The position numbers and the translations under genes were made by a program. Positions 32,953 to 40,014 of a DNA stretch of 64,000 nucleotides are shown piece by piece. Under the pieces are notes generated by a model. That model was not told where the DNA came from, searched no databases, and worked only from the letters and a program-made list of their open reading frames with translations. The stretch's first letter is position 1. The number at the start of each line of letters is the position of its first letter. This DNA is from Chryseobacterium daeguense DSM 19388 (GTDB lineage Bacteria > Bacteroidota > Bacteroidia > Flavobacteriales > Weeksellaceae): the NCBI RefSeq assembly GCF_000430825.1, contig NZ_KE387263.1, forward strand, positions 214,200-278,199. The letters run 5' to 3'.

Positions 32953-33381
32953 TTAAAGCTGATTTTCAGAAAGATTTTTTATAATTCCCAAAGCATTAGG
33001 AAATTTCTCTTCAAAAAATTCTTTAAATTCTCCAGGCGTCTGAATTTCACTCTTCAGTTTTGTTCCTTCTTCATTTTCTTCCAGGAAATAAGCTTCGGTT
33101 GCTTCACCCCAATCCTGAGGAACTTCAATTCCGTCATATATTTCCCCTAAATGCAGGAATTTGATTTCTTTATTCGGGATATTTTTTTCTACCCTGCTGT
33201 ACATTCCATTATTATTCGGATCGAAAAACTTTACAGTGCTTCCTTCTTCCAATGTTCCCATATAAAAAGAACCTTCCGTAAAAGCAGTGGTCCACTGACG
33301 GTAAGAAATATCGTCCCAAAGCACACTCCAAACCTTTTCGGGGGATGCATTGATCTGGATTTCAAAATTTAATTTTTCCAT
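32953..33381 (-). CDS. SRPBCC domain protein, paralogue of 32433
   Basis: This 142-residue protein has the same order as its neighbour: an opening NFEIQINASPEKVWSVLWDD, then YRQWTTAFTEGS, KSEIQTPGEFKEF and a terminal helix NALGIIKNLSE. The two proteins are clearly homologous and probably duplicated in place. No catalytic residues are expected in this family. A hexanucleotide repeat lies in the leader (33388-33440). Confidence 0.85.
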   Translation of the reverse strand: MEKLNFEIQINASPEKVWSVLWDDISYRQWTTAFTEGSFYMGTLEEGSTVKFFDPNNNGMYSRVEKNIPNKEIKFLHLGEIYDGIEVPQDWGEATEAYFLEENEEGTKLKSEIQTPGEFKEFFEEKFPNALGIIKNLSENQL

Positions 33382-33387
33382 TATTAT

Positions 33388-33440
33388 TGAGGTTAAGATT
33401 AAGATTAAGATTAAGATTGAGGCTGAGGCTGAGATTGAGG
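33388..33440. repeat. Hexanucleotide microsatellite (GATTAA / GGCTGA)
   Basis: About eight imperfect 6-bp units, GGTTAA, GATTAA x3, GATTGA, GGCTGA x2, GATTGA. Similar units appear at 9139-9165 (other strand) and 51127-51155. It lies between an SRPBCC gene and the SDR stop and just upstream of the SRPBCC start. Confidence 0.8.
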
Positions 33441-33442
33441 TT

Positions 33443-34282
33443 TTACCCTCCTACAAAATCACCACCATTGATATGAATTACTTCGCCTGTTATAAAACTC
33501 GCATCTTCCGAGGCAAGAAAAACATAAGCAGGAGCCACTTCTGAAGGCTGACCGGCCCTTTTCAGCGGGGTGTCTTTTCCAAATGTAGAAAGATCATCAA
33601 AAGTTTCTTTCACTAAAGGCGTCCAGATAGGTCCGGGAGCAATGCCGTTCACTAAAATTTTCTTTTCTGCAAGATTCGCTGAAAGCGACCTGATAAAAGA
33701 TAAAATAGCACCCTTTGTTGCAGCGTAATCAATAAGATGATCGCTTCCCCGGTAAGCCGTTACCGATGTTGTACAGATGATTCTTCCACCTGCGCCTATT
33801 ATGGGAAGGAAATTTCTTGTAAACGAGATCATTGAAATAATGTTAGTTTCAAATGTTTCCTGGATCTGTTCATCAGAAATTTTTTCCAAGGTATTTTTTG
33901 AGGTGTGAATCCCTGCATTATTGATTAAAATATCTAAGCTTCCCCATTCTGCTTTGATCTTATCTGCACATTTTACCCTGAAAGCTTTTTTTGAAAGATC
34001 ACCTTTAATCAAAATACATTTCCGGCCTTCTTTTTCAACCAGTTTTTTGGTTTCGTTGGCATCATCATCACTTTCTTTGTAAATAATCGCAACATCTGCG
34101 CCTTCTCTTGCAAAATGAACAGCCACTGCCTGCCCAATTCCGCTGTCGCCGCCGGTGATTACAGCTTTTTTATCCTGTAACTTACCGCTTCCTTTGTAAT
34201 TTTCCCTGATAATTTCCGGATATAATCCGTCTTTTGGAACTTTTGATTTAGATTCTGACTTGTTCTGTGTTTTCATATGCAA
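33443..34282 (-). CDS. SDR-family oxidoreductase with N-terminal extension (YghA/YhxC-type)
   Basis: This 279-residue SDR has a 37-residue hydrophilic N-terminal extension (KVPKDGLYPEIIRENYKGSGKL) typical of the YghA/YhxC/general stress protein group. Motifs are TGGDSGIGQAVAVHFAREG, NNAG, the Ser in ICTTSVTAY, Y-x3-K in IDYAATKGAI, and GQPSEVAPAYVFLAS near the end. It reduces or oxidises an unknown carbonyl or alcohol with NAD(P). An alternative start is the ATG two codons later. It belongs to a stress-type run of genes. Confidence 0.9.
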   Translation of the reverse strand: MHMKTQNKSESKSKVPKDGLYPEIIRENYKGSGKLQDKKAVITGGDSGIGQAVAVHFAREGADVAIIYKESDDDANETKKLVEKEGRKCILIKGDLSKKAFRVKCADKIKAEWGSLDILINNAGIHTSKNTLEKISDEQIQETFETNIISMISFTRNFLPIIGAGGRIICTTSVTAYRGSDHLIDYAATKGAILSFIRSLSANLAEKKILVNGIAPGPIWTPLVKETFDDLSTFGKDTPLKRAGQPSEVAPAYVFLASEDASFITGEVIHINGGDFVGG

Positions 34283-34408
34283 ATCTTTTTCTAAAAAGCA
34301 TCAAACAACAAGCCGAAAAAAAAGTTAATAAGAATGGAAGCCGGATGCTGAAATTATTGTCCATGTTTAAACACTTCCACTTCCAGCATCCATCTTCCTG
34401 TCAAATTT

Positions 34409-35275
34409 TTAAGAATTATAAGCGTCTTCCAGGTCCTTGATTACAATTTTCTGCATTTTCATCATTGCCTGAACTACTTTCTGTGATTTTTCCTGATCAG
34501 GATCACTCATTAGCTGAATTAATCTTTTCGGAACAATCTGCCAGCTGAATCCGAACTTGTCTTTCAGCCATCCGCACATACTTTCCCTGCCGCCGTCGGA
34601 AGTTAATGTATTCCAGTAATGATCTGTCTGCTGCTGGTCATCTGTCATCACTACCATTGAAATTCCTTCGTTAAAATCAAATTGATGATCATAAGAATTA
34701 TCCATGCAGAAAAAGCTGTACCTGTCAATTTCAAAATGAGCATGCTGTACATTTTCAGCCGGTTCTGTGATAGAATGTCCTTCGCTGCCATCGCCGTAAC
34801 GCAGGATATTTCCAATTTTGGAATTCGGAAATGTACTGGTGTACAGCTTCATTGCTTCCATTGCTTTGCCATTGTTTTCATGGATGAACATTAAGGTAGG
34901 AACCATTTTCTGATCATTTGCTTTTTCACCCAAGAAAATCTGCCACGTCACTCCGAATTTATCCTGAACCCAACCATATTTTTTGCTCCATGAATAAGAA
35001 TCCAGCGCCATCAAAACGATTCCGCCTTCTGTAAGCTGATCCCAATACTTCTGAACCTCATCTTCCGTTTGACAGATCACCATAAACGAAACAGAAGCAT
35101 TTTTCTTAAAATGCGGGCCGCCGTTTAATAGCATTAATTTTTGGCCAAAAAGCTCAATATTCATTACCACAGGCGTGTCTGCCGTGATTTTTCCGTCAAA
35201 TAACTTACAGTAAAATTCTGCAGATTCTTTGGCTTCTCCGTCGTACCAGAGGCATGGGAAAATATCGTTATTCAT
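34409..35275 (-). CDS. Two-domain PhnB-like VOC protein
   Basis: This 288-residue protein contains two PhnB/3-demethylubiquinone-methyltransferase-like VOC domains in tandem. The first starts FPCLWYDGEAKESAEFYCKLF and ends DKFGVTWQIFLG; the second starts PTLMFIHENNGKAMEAMKLYTSTFPNSKIG split over about 122-151 and ends DKFGFSWQIVPK. The WQI plus DKFG pair in each half is diagnostic. The methyltransferase name is historical; no methylation activity is shown. Metal ligands vary in this subfamily. It is flanked by the SDR and HhH genes on the same strand. Confidence 0.85.
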   Translation of the reverse strand: MNNDIFPCLWYDGEAKESAEFYCKLFDGKITADTPVVMNIELFGQKLMLLNGGPHFKKNASVSFMVICQTEDEVQKYWDQLTEGGIVLMALDSYSWSKKYGWVQDKFGVTWQIFLGEKANDQKMVPTLMFIHENNGKAMEAMKLYTSTFPNSKIGNILRYGDGSEGHSITEPAENVQHAHFEIDRYSFFCMDNSYDHQFDFNEGISMVVMTDDQQQTDHYWNTLTSDGGRESMCGWLKDKFGFSWQIVPKRLIQLMSDPDQEKSQKVVQAMMKMQKIVIKDLEDAYNS

Positions 35276-35303
35276 TTATTTTAATTTAAGTGTAAACATT
35301 TGT

Positions 35304-35564
35304 TTAATTATTTTTAAAAGAAGCCTGGTTTTCCTCCATATACTTCTTCAGCTTTTCCATTGCATTTCTTCCGAAACCATGCAGCTGCATAATTTCATGC
35401 TCAGAATAATCCGAAAGCTTTTCCAAAGAATCTATTTTCTCTTTTTCCAAAGCTCTTCTTGCGGGCATCGCAATAATACCCTTTAAAAAATCTCCTTTGA
35501 CTACAACATGATTAACAGCGCAAATGGAGCTTAAACACTTTGCCATTATTACTAAATTTATCAT
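35304..35564 (-). CDS. Small helix-hairpin-helix protein (RNAP alpha-CTD-like)
   Basis: The frame has 86 codons, but homology is in the last 55: MPARRALEKEKIDSLEKLS, then SEHEIMQLHGFGRNAMEKLKKYM. This is the HhH arrangement of the alpha-CTD-like fold used for DNA binding. The leading part (MINLVIMAKCLSSICAVNHVV) is unusual, so translation may start at the Met near residue 33 (about 35468). It could be a non-specific DNA- or protein-binding helper. The same-strand neighbours do not clarify its role. Confidence 0.65.
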   Translation of the reverse strand: MINLVIMAKCLSSICAVNHVVVKGDFLKGIIAMPARRALEKEKIDSLEKLSDYSEHEIMQLHGFGRNAMEKLKKYMEENQASFKNN

Positions 35565-35583
35565 GATTTGAAAAAGATTATTG

Positions 35584-35997
35584 TTAATGTTTTTCTACGT
35601 ATTTATGAAAATTATCAAGGATAGCGTACCATCCGTCTCTCTGCATTTCCACAGAGTTTTGAGTTTCGGGGTCAAAAGTCTGGGTCACTTTTGTAGTGTT
35701 TTCATCTATTTTATCAAACTTTACCTCAACTTTTCTTCCATCTGCGATGTGGTATTTTATTCTTTCATTTGGAATTACTTCATCATAAAATCCTTCAAAA
35801 TCAAATCCAAAGCTTCCGTCTTTAGCCTCCATTCTGGTTTTAAACTTTCCTCCGGTTCGTAAATCATTTTCTGCAGACGGGCATTGCCATGATTCATGGG
35901 CAAAATTCCATTTTGTAATATGCTTCGGCTCGTTGAAATAATCCCAAACCTTTTGTACAGGAGCTAAAATTGTAATATCAATTGTAATGGGTTCCAT
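35584..35997 (-). CDS. SRPBCC/AHSA1-type protein (YndB-like)
   Basis: This 137-residue protein has TIDITILAPVQKVWDYFNEPKHITKWNFA at the start (residues about 4-32) and GWYAILDNFHKYVEKH at the end, with the SRPBCC helix-grip pattern. The FDPETQNSVEMQRDGW segment is typical of the YndB-like subgroup. It binds an unidentified hydrophobic ligand or client. Third SRPBCC gene of the cluster. Confidence 0.87.
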   Translation of the reverse strand: MEPITIDITILAPVQKVWDYFNEPKHITKWNFAHESWQCPSAENDLRTGGKFKTRMEAKDGSFGFDFEGFYDEVIPNERIKYHIADGRKVEVKFDKIDENTTKVTQTFDPETQNSVEMQRDGWYAILDNFHKYVEKH

Positions 35998-36070
35998 AAT
36001 AGTGTATTTTTTTGAAATAAAGGGTAACTAAAATATAGCTACCCTTCTATAATTTAGTTTAAATATAAGA

Positions 36071-36502
36071 TTATTTTGTGTATTCTTCGTTATAGTTCAC
36101 CATCCAATGAACTCCGAACTTGTCCTGAAAGCTCCCGAAATAGTCGCCCCAGAACTGGTCTTCAATCGGCATCTCAATGTTTCCGCCTTCAGAAAGTCCT
36201 TTAAAAAGCCTGTCGGCCTCCTCCTTGGAATCAGGGAAAATGGAAACGTAATTATTGTTTCCTACATTCAGGGTCTGCCCGAAGCTGGGAACAATGTCTG
36301 ATGCCATCAACAGGTCACCCCCGATTGGAAGAGCAATATGCATCACCCTGTTTTTTTCTTCGTCAGAAAGGTTTTCCGTTCCCGGAGCATTACCCATTTT
36401 GTGAATTTCACCCGCGAATTCACCACCGAAAACGGATTTGTAAAAATTAAAAGCTTCTTCTGCTTTTCCATCAAAATTTAGGTACGGATTTAATTTTGCC
36501 AT
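36071..36502 (-). CDS. VOC-family protein (single PhnB-like domain)
   Basis: This 143-residue protein starts LNPYLNFDGKAEEAFNFYKSVFGGEF, contains HIALPIGGDLLMASD and ends DKFGVHWMVNY. It is close to one half of the protein at 34409. Members are listed with bleomycin-resistance/glyoxalase proteins; the actual reaction is unknown. It is followed by a spacer containing an ACACAAAT palindrome and an AACGC repeat. Confidence 0.87.
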   Translation of the reverse strand: MAKLNPYLNFDGKAEEAFNFYKSVFGGEFAGEIHKMGNAPGTENLSDEEKNRVMHIALPIGGDLLMASDIVPSFGQTLNVGNNNYVSIFPDSKEEADRLFKGLSEGGNIEMPIEDQFWGDYFGSFQDKFGVHWMVNYNEEYTK

Positions 36503-36539
36503 GTTTCTATTTTTTATTGTTAATAATTAAACACAAATA

Positions 36540-36695
36540 GCTCTAATTTTTCACGAATAACACTAATAATATTGTGTAATTTGTGTGAATATTTGTGTGA
36601 TTAGTGTTTCATTTAACGCAAAGAGCGCAAAGATTTCTTTAAAATGTTTGAGAATATTTTCCGTTCGCAAAGGCGTTCTACTCAGCAAAGGCTGA
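36540..36695. repeat. Two dispersed intergenic repeats in series
   Basis: 36540-36610 is an ACACTAAT/ATTAGTGT-type palindrome. 36615-36695 is an AACGC...GCGTT element: AACGCAAAGAGCGCAAAG, GAGAATATTTT, CGCAAAGGCGTT, CTCAGCAAAG. The latter matches 38084-38165 closely and 29991-30040 partly. Confidence 0.6.
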
Positions 36696-36757
36696 AAGTA
36701 TAGCCGTTGGGATTATCATTCTGACAAAGGAAGAATCTCAATTTAATTTTAAAATAA

Positions 36758-37534
36758 TTAATTGTTTAAAAACTTCTCGACTTCACTTGTTGTCAGATCA
36801 ATTAGTTTTTTGTTGACATTTCCTTCAAAATCAGCCATCATATAAGAGCCGTGTGTTGCAGGGAGAATCATCAATTGTGAGCCTTCCACCAGGCGCCACA
36901 TTTCAACAACATGTTCAGGTTTCATTACATCTTTATCCCCTGAAATGAATAGTGTCGGACATTTTATTCCTTTTAAAACATCTTCGCTCCAGTCTTCAAA
37001 AGTCTGCATCCTTTTGCTGTCTTTATCGAACATGTTTTCCAGTTTCGAAAAGTCAGGATTTAGGTTTAAAAAATTAACTTTAAGCGGTTCTGGCATGGAT
37101 TCCAAAGTTGCCTGCATCATTCCTTCGAAGAAACCGTCCATCATTCCGCTTCTTTTGTAAAATGCAGATGCTACAATGAGTTTTTCAACCAATTCGGGAT
37201 AATGATGAGCGATCTGCATCACTGTATTTCCTCCGTTGCTGAAACCCAAAAATGAGGCTTTTGCGATATTGATCTCCTTTAAAAGTGCCGCAACATCCTT
37301 TGCATCCTGCTCGAAAGTTTCCGGAATATCACGATGCTCAGTCAATCCGTGATTTTGAAGGTCAATTCCGATTAACTGGAATTTATTTTCCAACCGTGAA
37401 ATCACTTCCTTAAAATCAAACAACATGGAAGAACCGCCTCCGTGAACCAGCACCAAAGGTTTTCCGGAACCATAGATTTCATAATACATTTTGATTCCGT
37501 TGACTTGCTTATAGCCTTTTTCTACCGGATTCAT
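36758..37534 (-). CDS. Alpha/beta hydrolase
   Basis: This 258-residue alpha/beta-fold hydrolase has the oxyanion motif LVHGGGSS (residues about 29-36). The nucleophile elbow is GFSNGG (Ser at about 98), with Asp in SGDKDVM and His in ATHGSY completing the triad. The substrate is unknown, and these motifs alone do not separate esterase, haloalkane dehalogenase or C-C hydrolase. The gene is directly after the DinB gene (1 bp gap), so the two are co-translated. Confidence 0.88.
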   Translation of the reverse strand: MNPVEKGYKQVNGIKMYYEIYGSGKPLVLVHGGGSSMLFDFKEVISRLENKFQLIGIDLQNHGLTEHRDIPETFEQDAKDVAALLKEINIAKASFLGFSNGGNTVMQIAHHYPELVEKLIVASAFYKRSGMMDGFFEGMMQATLESMPEPLKVNFLNLNPDFSKLENMFDKDSKRMQTFEDWSEDVLKGIKCPTLFISGDKDVMKPEHVVEMWRLVEGSQLMILPATHGSYMMADFEGNVNKKLIDLTTSEVEKFLNN

Positions 37535-37535
37535 C

Positions 37536-38060
37536 TTAATATTTTAAATCTTTATCAAAATCATATTTCATTCCTTCATATCCAAGAATTCTGCGCATTA
37601 ATCCGATCTGCCCGCACAAATAATCTTCGCGGCCGATGCACATTCCTACGAAATTCAGGACTGTTTCCGGGAAAAAATCAATGTTCATCCCCATTGGAAA
37701 TGCTTTTTCCAGCTCTTCATCCGATATTTCCAGCAGCTTTTGATAAACAAGCGGCGAAATTTTATGAAAATCTTCCTTTAACTCCTGTAATGTAGGATAT
37801 GTCAGGCTTTCATCCAATGCTTTACCCTGAAAGAAAAAATCTTTGTACTTAAATTCTTCTGTAAGGCCGAGAACAAATCCCATCGCGTAGCGCATGTCCA
37901 AAAAATTCCCAACCATCCAGATAATGTGGTTGGTTCTGCCCTCAATCCTTTTCAGGGCATCTTCTTCAGAAATTCCGTTAAGAACCATCAGAAAGTTTTG
38001 GCTGTGACCTCGAAACGCAGGAATTATAATGTCTAATTTTTTTGATTTTGGTGTGTCCAT
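37536..38060 (-). CDS. DinB-family protein
   Basis: This 174-residue four-helix-bundle protein of the DinB/DfsB-like superfamily has an opening segment with FRGHSQNFLMVLNGI and NHIIWMVGNFLDMRYAMG. The end has FVGMCIGREDYLCGQIGLMRRILGYEG. Its metal-ligand histidines appear only partly conserved (H71-type residue in TNHIIW). Members have thiol-transferase or unknown roles. A remnant of a second DinB gene is just upstream at 38196. Confidence 0.85.
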   Translation of the reverse strand: MDTPKSKKLDIIIPAFRGHSQNFLMVLNGISEEDALKRIEGRTNHIIWMVGNFLDMRYAMGFVLGLTEEFKYKDFFFQGKALDESLTYPTLQELKEDFHKISPLVYQKLLEISDEELEKAFPMGMNIDFFPETVLNFVGMCIGREDYLCGQIGLMRRILGYEGMKYDFDKDLKY

Positions 38061-38083
38061 TTTGTTTTATTTTGATTTATTTT

Positions 38084-38165
38084 AACGCAAAGTTCGCAAG
38101 GATTTTATTTAAAATTTTACTGCATATTTTTTTGTTCGCAAAGGCGTTTCACTCAGCAAAGATCC
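38084..38165. repeat. AACGC...GCGTT intergenic repeat
   Basis: AACGCAAAGTTCGCAAGGAT at the left and TTCGCAAAGGCGTTTCACTC at the right. It parallels 36615-36695. The inverted ends AACGC/GCGTT and constant CTCAGCAAAG tail define the family. Confidence 0.6.
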
Positions 38166-38195
38166 TTGTGCCTATTTGTGAAATTTATGTTTAAA

Positions 38196-38321
38196 TTATT
38201 TGATTGCACCCTGTTTTCCAAGAATTCTTCTGAGATAGCCTAACTGCCCGCTATGGTAAATTTCATGGATGGTATTAGACTTTCTCTCTCGCATATTTTG
38301 GAGATTGTGCAGATGATTGTG
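38196..38321 (-). pseudogene. C-terminal remnant of a DinB-family gene
   Basis: The - strand frame ending TAA at 38196 reads MRERKSNTIHEIYHSGQLG then YLRRILGKQGAIK. It aligns with the C-terminal GQIGLMRRILGYEGM of the intact gene at 37536. Upstream of codon 42 the frame is closed by a stop and no DinB N-terminus is found. It is therefore a leftover of a deleted paralogue. An AACGC repeat lies at its downstream end. Confidence 0.75.
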
Positions 38322-38354
38322 TTATGTAAAAAATATTTAAAAATTTATATCTAA

Positions 38355-38762
38355 CTATTCAGTAGGCATCTTAGAAAGGTCGGTAAAAGTTACATTCCAT
38401 CCATGACCGTTGATATCCCAAAAAGAATTGTGGTACATATATCCGTAGTCCTGCGGCTCTTCGTGCTGAGTAGCGCCGTTTGCCACTGCAGCATTCACAA
38501 TTTTATCCACTTCTTCACGGCTGTCTAATCCAATAGCCACCAAAACCTGGGTAGTATCTCCTTTCGGAACGGGTCTTTCGGATAAAGTCTGGAAAAATTC
38601 TTCTGTTATAAACATGACAAAAATATTGTCATTCATTTTAATACAAACAGCTTTTTCATCTGTAATCTGCTCATTGACAGAAAAACCGATGCTGGTCCAG
38701 AATTCTTTTGTTTTTGGGATATCTTTTACCGGAAGGTTTACGTAGATCTGATTGATTTTCAT
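38355..38762 (-). CDS. VOC-family (glyoxalase-like) protein
   Basis: This 135-residue protein opens INQIYVNLPVKDIPKTKEFWTSIGFSVNE and contains CIKMNDNIFVMFITEEFF, GLDSREEVDKIVN and a closing DINGHGWNVTF. These are features of the VOC superfamily, with metal-type His and Glu at several positions. It is about 60% identical by eye to the gene at 38800 and almost certainly its tandem duplicate. Substrate not known. It is the second gene of a pair under the Crp/Fnr-type site at 39269. Confidence 0.87.
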   Translation of the reverse strand: MKINQIYVNLPVKDIPKTKEFWTSIGFSVNEQITDEKAVCIKMNDNIFVMFITEEFFQTLSERPVPKGDTTQVLVAIGLDSREEVDKIVNAAVANGATQHEEPQDYGYMYHNSFWDINGHGWNVTFTDLSKMPTE

Positions 38763-38799
38763 TTTGATTTTTTTATGTTAGCTTAATTTGAATATAAAA

Positions 38800-39207
38800 T
38801 TAACCCGGAAACTGAGAAGGATCTGCAAACATTACTTCCCACTGATGGCCGTTCAGGTCTGCAAAAGCACTTTGATACATCCAGCCATGATCTTGCGGTT
38901 CGCTGTATTTAGATCCTCCGTTTTCGATAGCGGTTTTTATCATAGCGTCCAGCTCTTCGCGGCTGTTTACACCGATTGCAAGAAGGGTCTGCGTAGTTTC
39001 TCCTTTTGCCACAGGTCTGTCTGTAAAGGTTTTAAAAAAGTCTTCCCTTAAAAACATTGCATAGATATGATCTGTTTTCAAAACTACACAAATTGCTTTT
39101 TCATCAGAAAACTGTTCGTCGATAGAAAAGCCGAGCGTCGTCCAGAATTCTCTTGTTTTCTGAACATCTTTTACAGGAAGGTTGACATAAATTTGATTGA
39201 TTTCCAT
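38800..39207 (-). CDS. VOC-family protein, tandem paralogue
   Basis: This 135-residue protein begins INQIYVNLPVKDVQKTREFWTTLGFS and ends DLNGHQWEVMFADPSQ. Almost every block of the protein at 38355 recurs here. Only 37 bp separates the two genes, so they form one transcript. The promoter region (39208-39286) has TAATTTTG (39247-39240, - strand) and the CTTGCC palindrome, suggesting control by the adjacent Crp/Fnr regulator. Confidence 0.87.
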   Translation of the reverse strand: MEINQIYVNLPVKDVQKTREFWTTLGFSIDEQFSDEKAICVVLKTDHIYAMFLREDFFKTFTDRPVAKGETTQTLLAIGVNSREELDAMIKTAIENGGSKYSEPQDHGWMYQSAFADLNGHQWEVMFADPSQFPG

Positions 39208-39268
39208 TTTTGTAATTTTTTTAATGTTAAACTTTTAACCAAAATTACCAAGTCATTATGAAAATCAA

Positions 39269-39284
39269 CTTGCCATAAGGCAAG
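39269..39284. promoter_or_regulatory. Crp/Fnr-type palindrome upstream of the VOC pair
   Basis: CTTGCC-ATAA-GGCAAG, 6+6 palindrome with 4-bp spacer. The centre (39276.5) is 36.5 bp from the downstream edge of the - strand -7 box CAAAATTA (39240-39247). It is directly after the stop of the Crp/Fnr gene and mirrors the layout at 9165. Confidence 0.6.
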
Positions 39285-39286
39285 AT

Positions 39287-39880
39287 TTAAATTTTCTTTG
39301 GATGAGAGACCAGTTCTTTGCGGATTCTGCTTAAAGAAGTGTCTGTAACCCCCAGATAGGAAGCTATTTGCTTTAAAGGTGCAAATTGGATCACATGAGG
39401 TTTCTGCTCCAGTAGATTAAGATAACGTTTGGTAGCAGAAAGGGTAAACATCTCCACAGAACGCTGTTTATAAACAAAAAGCTGATGCGACATCCATGCC
39501 CTTCCCCATTCTCTGAGGTTCGGAATTTTGTGGAATAATTCTTGGAAAGTTTCAAAATCAAACTTCCAGCATTCGCAATCTGTGATACAGACGATATTTT
39601 CCTGAGTGGGTATTCTTTGAAATATGGAAGAAACTTCGATGATGATTTCATTTTTTACAAAAAAATGTGTGGTCACCTCATTTCCGTTAAAGTCATTTAC
39701 AAATGAGCGAGCCAGTCCTTTTTCCAGAATATAGTATTCATTGGCCGTTTTTCCTTCTTCAAGGATAAAATCACCTTTCTGAAAAATCACTTTTTCATGA
39801 GCCTGAAATATTTCTTCAAGCTCTTCAGGTAGGAAAAATGGGAAATCATAGCAGATTTCAAGGGCTTCGTTCCTCATCAA
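39287..39880 (-). CDS. Crp/Fnr-family transcriptional regulator (second copy)
   Basis: This 197-residue regulator has a cNMP-binding barrel (about residues 18-115, with FQKGDFILEEGKTANEYYILEKGLARSF split over about 33-60) and a C-terminal winged helix with LKQIASYLGVTDTSLSRIRKEL (about 168-189). The recognition helix differs from that at 8544 (D-x2-S-R instead of E-x2-S-R), which fits a different operator. It is transcribed towards the VOC pair and lies immediately before it. No effector can be inferred. A start one codon later (M2) is equally possible. Confidence 0.88.
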   Translation of the reverse strand: MMRNEALEICYDFPFFLPEELEEIFQAHEKVIFQKGDFILEEGKTANEYYILEKGLARSFVNDFNGNEVTTHFFVKNEIIIEVSSIFQRIPTQENIVCITDCECWKFDFETFQELFHKIPNLREWGRAWMSHQLFVYKQRSVEMFTLSATKRYLNLLEQKPHVIQFAPLKQIASYLGVTDTSLSRIRKELVSHPKKI

Positions 39881-40014
39881 GTCAATGTTTTTTTAAGGTC
39901 TTAAAAATAGAATTTTTATTGGAAATGATGAAGGAAATAGCAAATAAAATGATTATTTATAATAACAGATAACCCTTTGCATACTAAACAGTCTTCTGAA
40001 GCTTTTGCGGTAAA

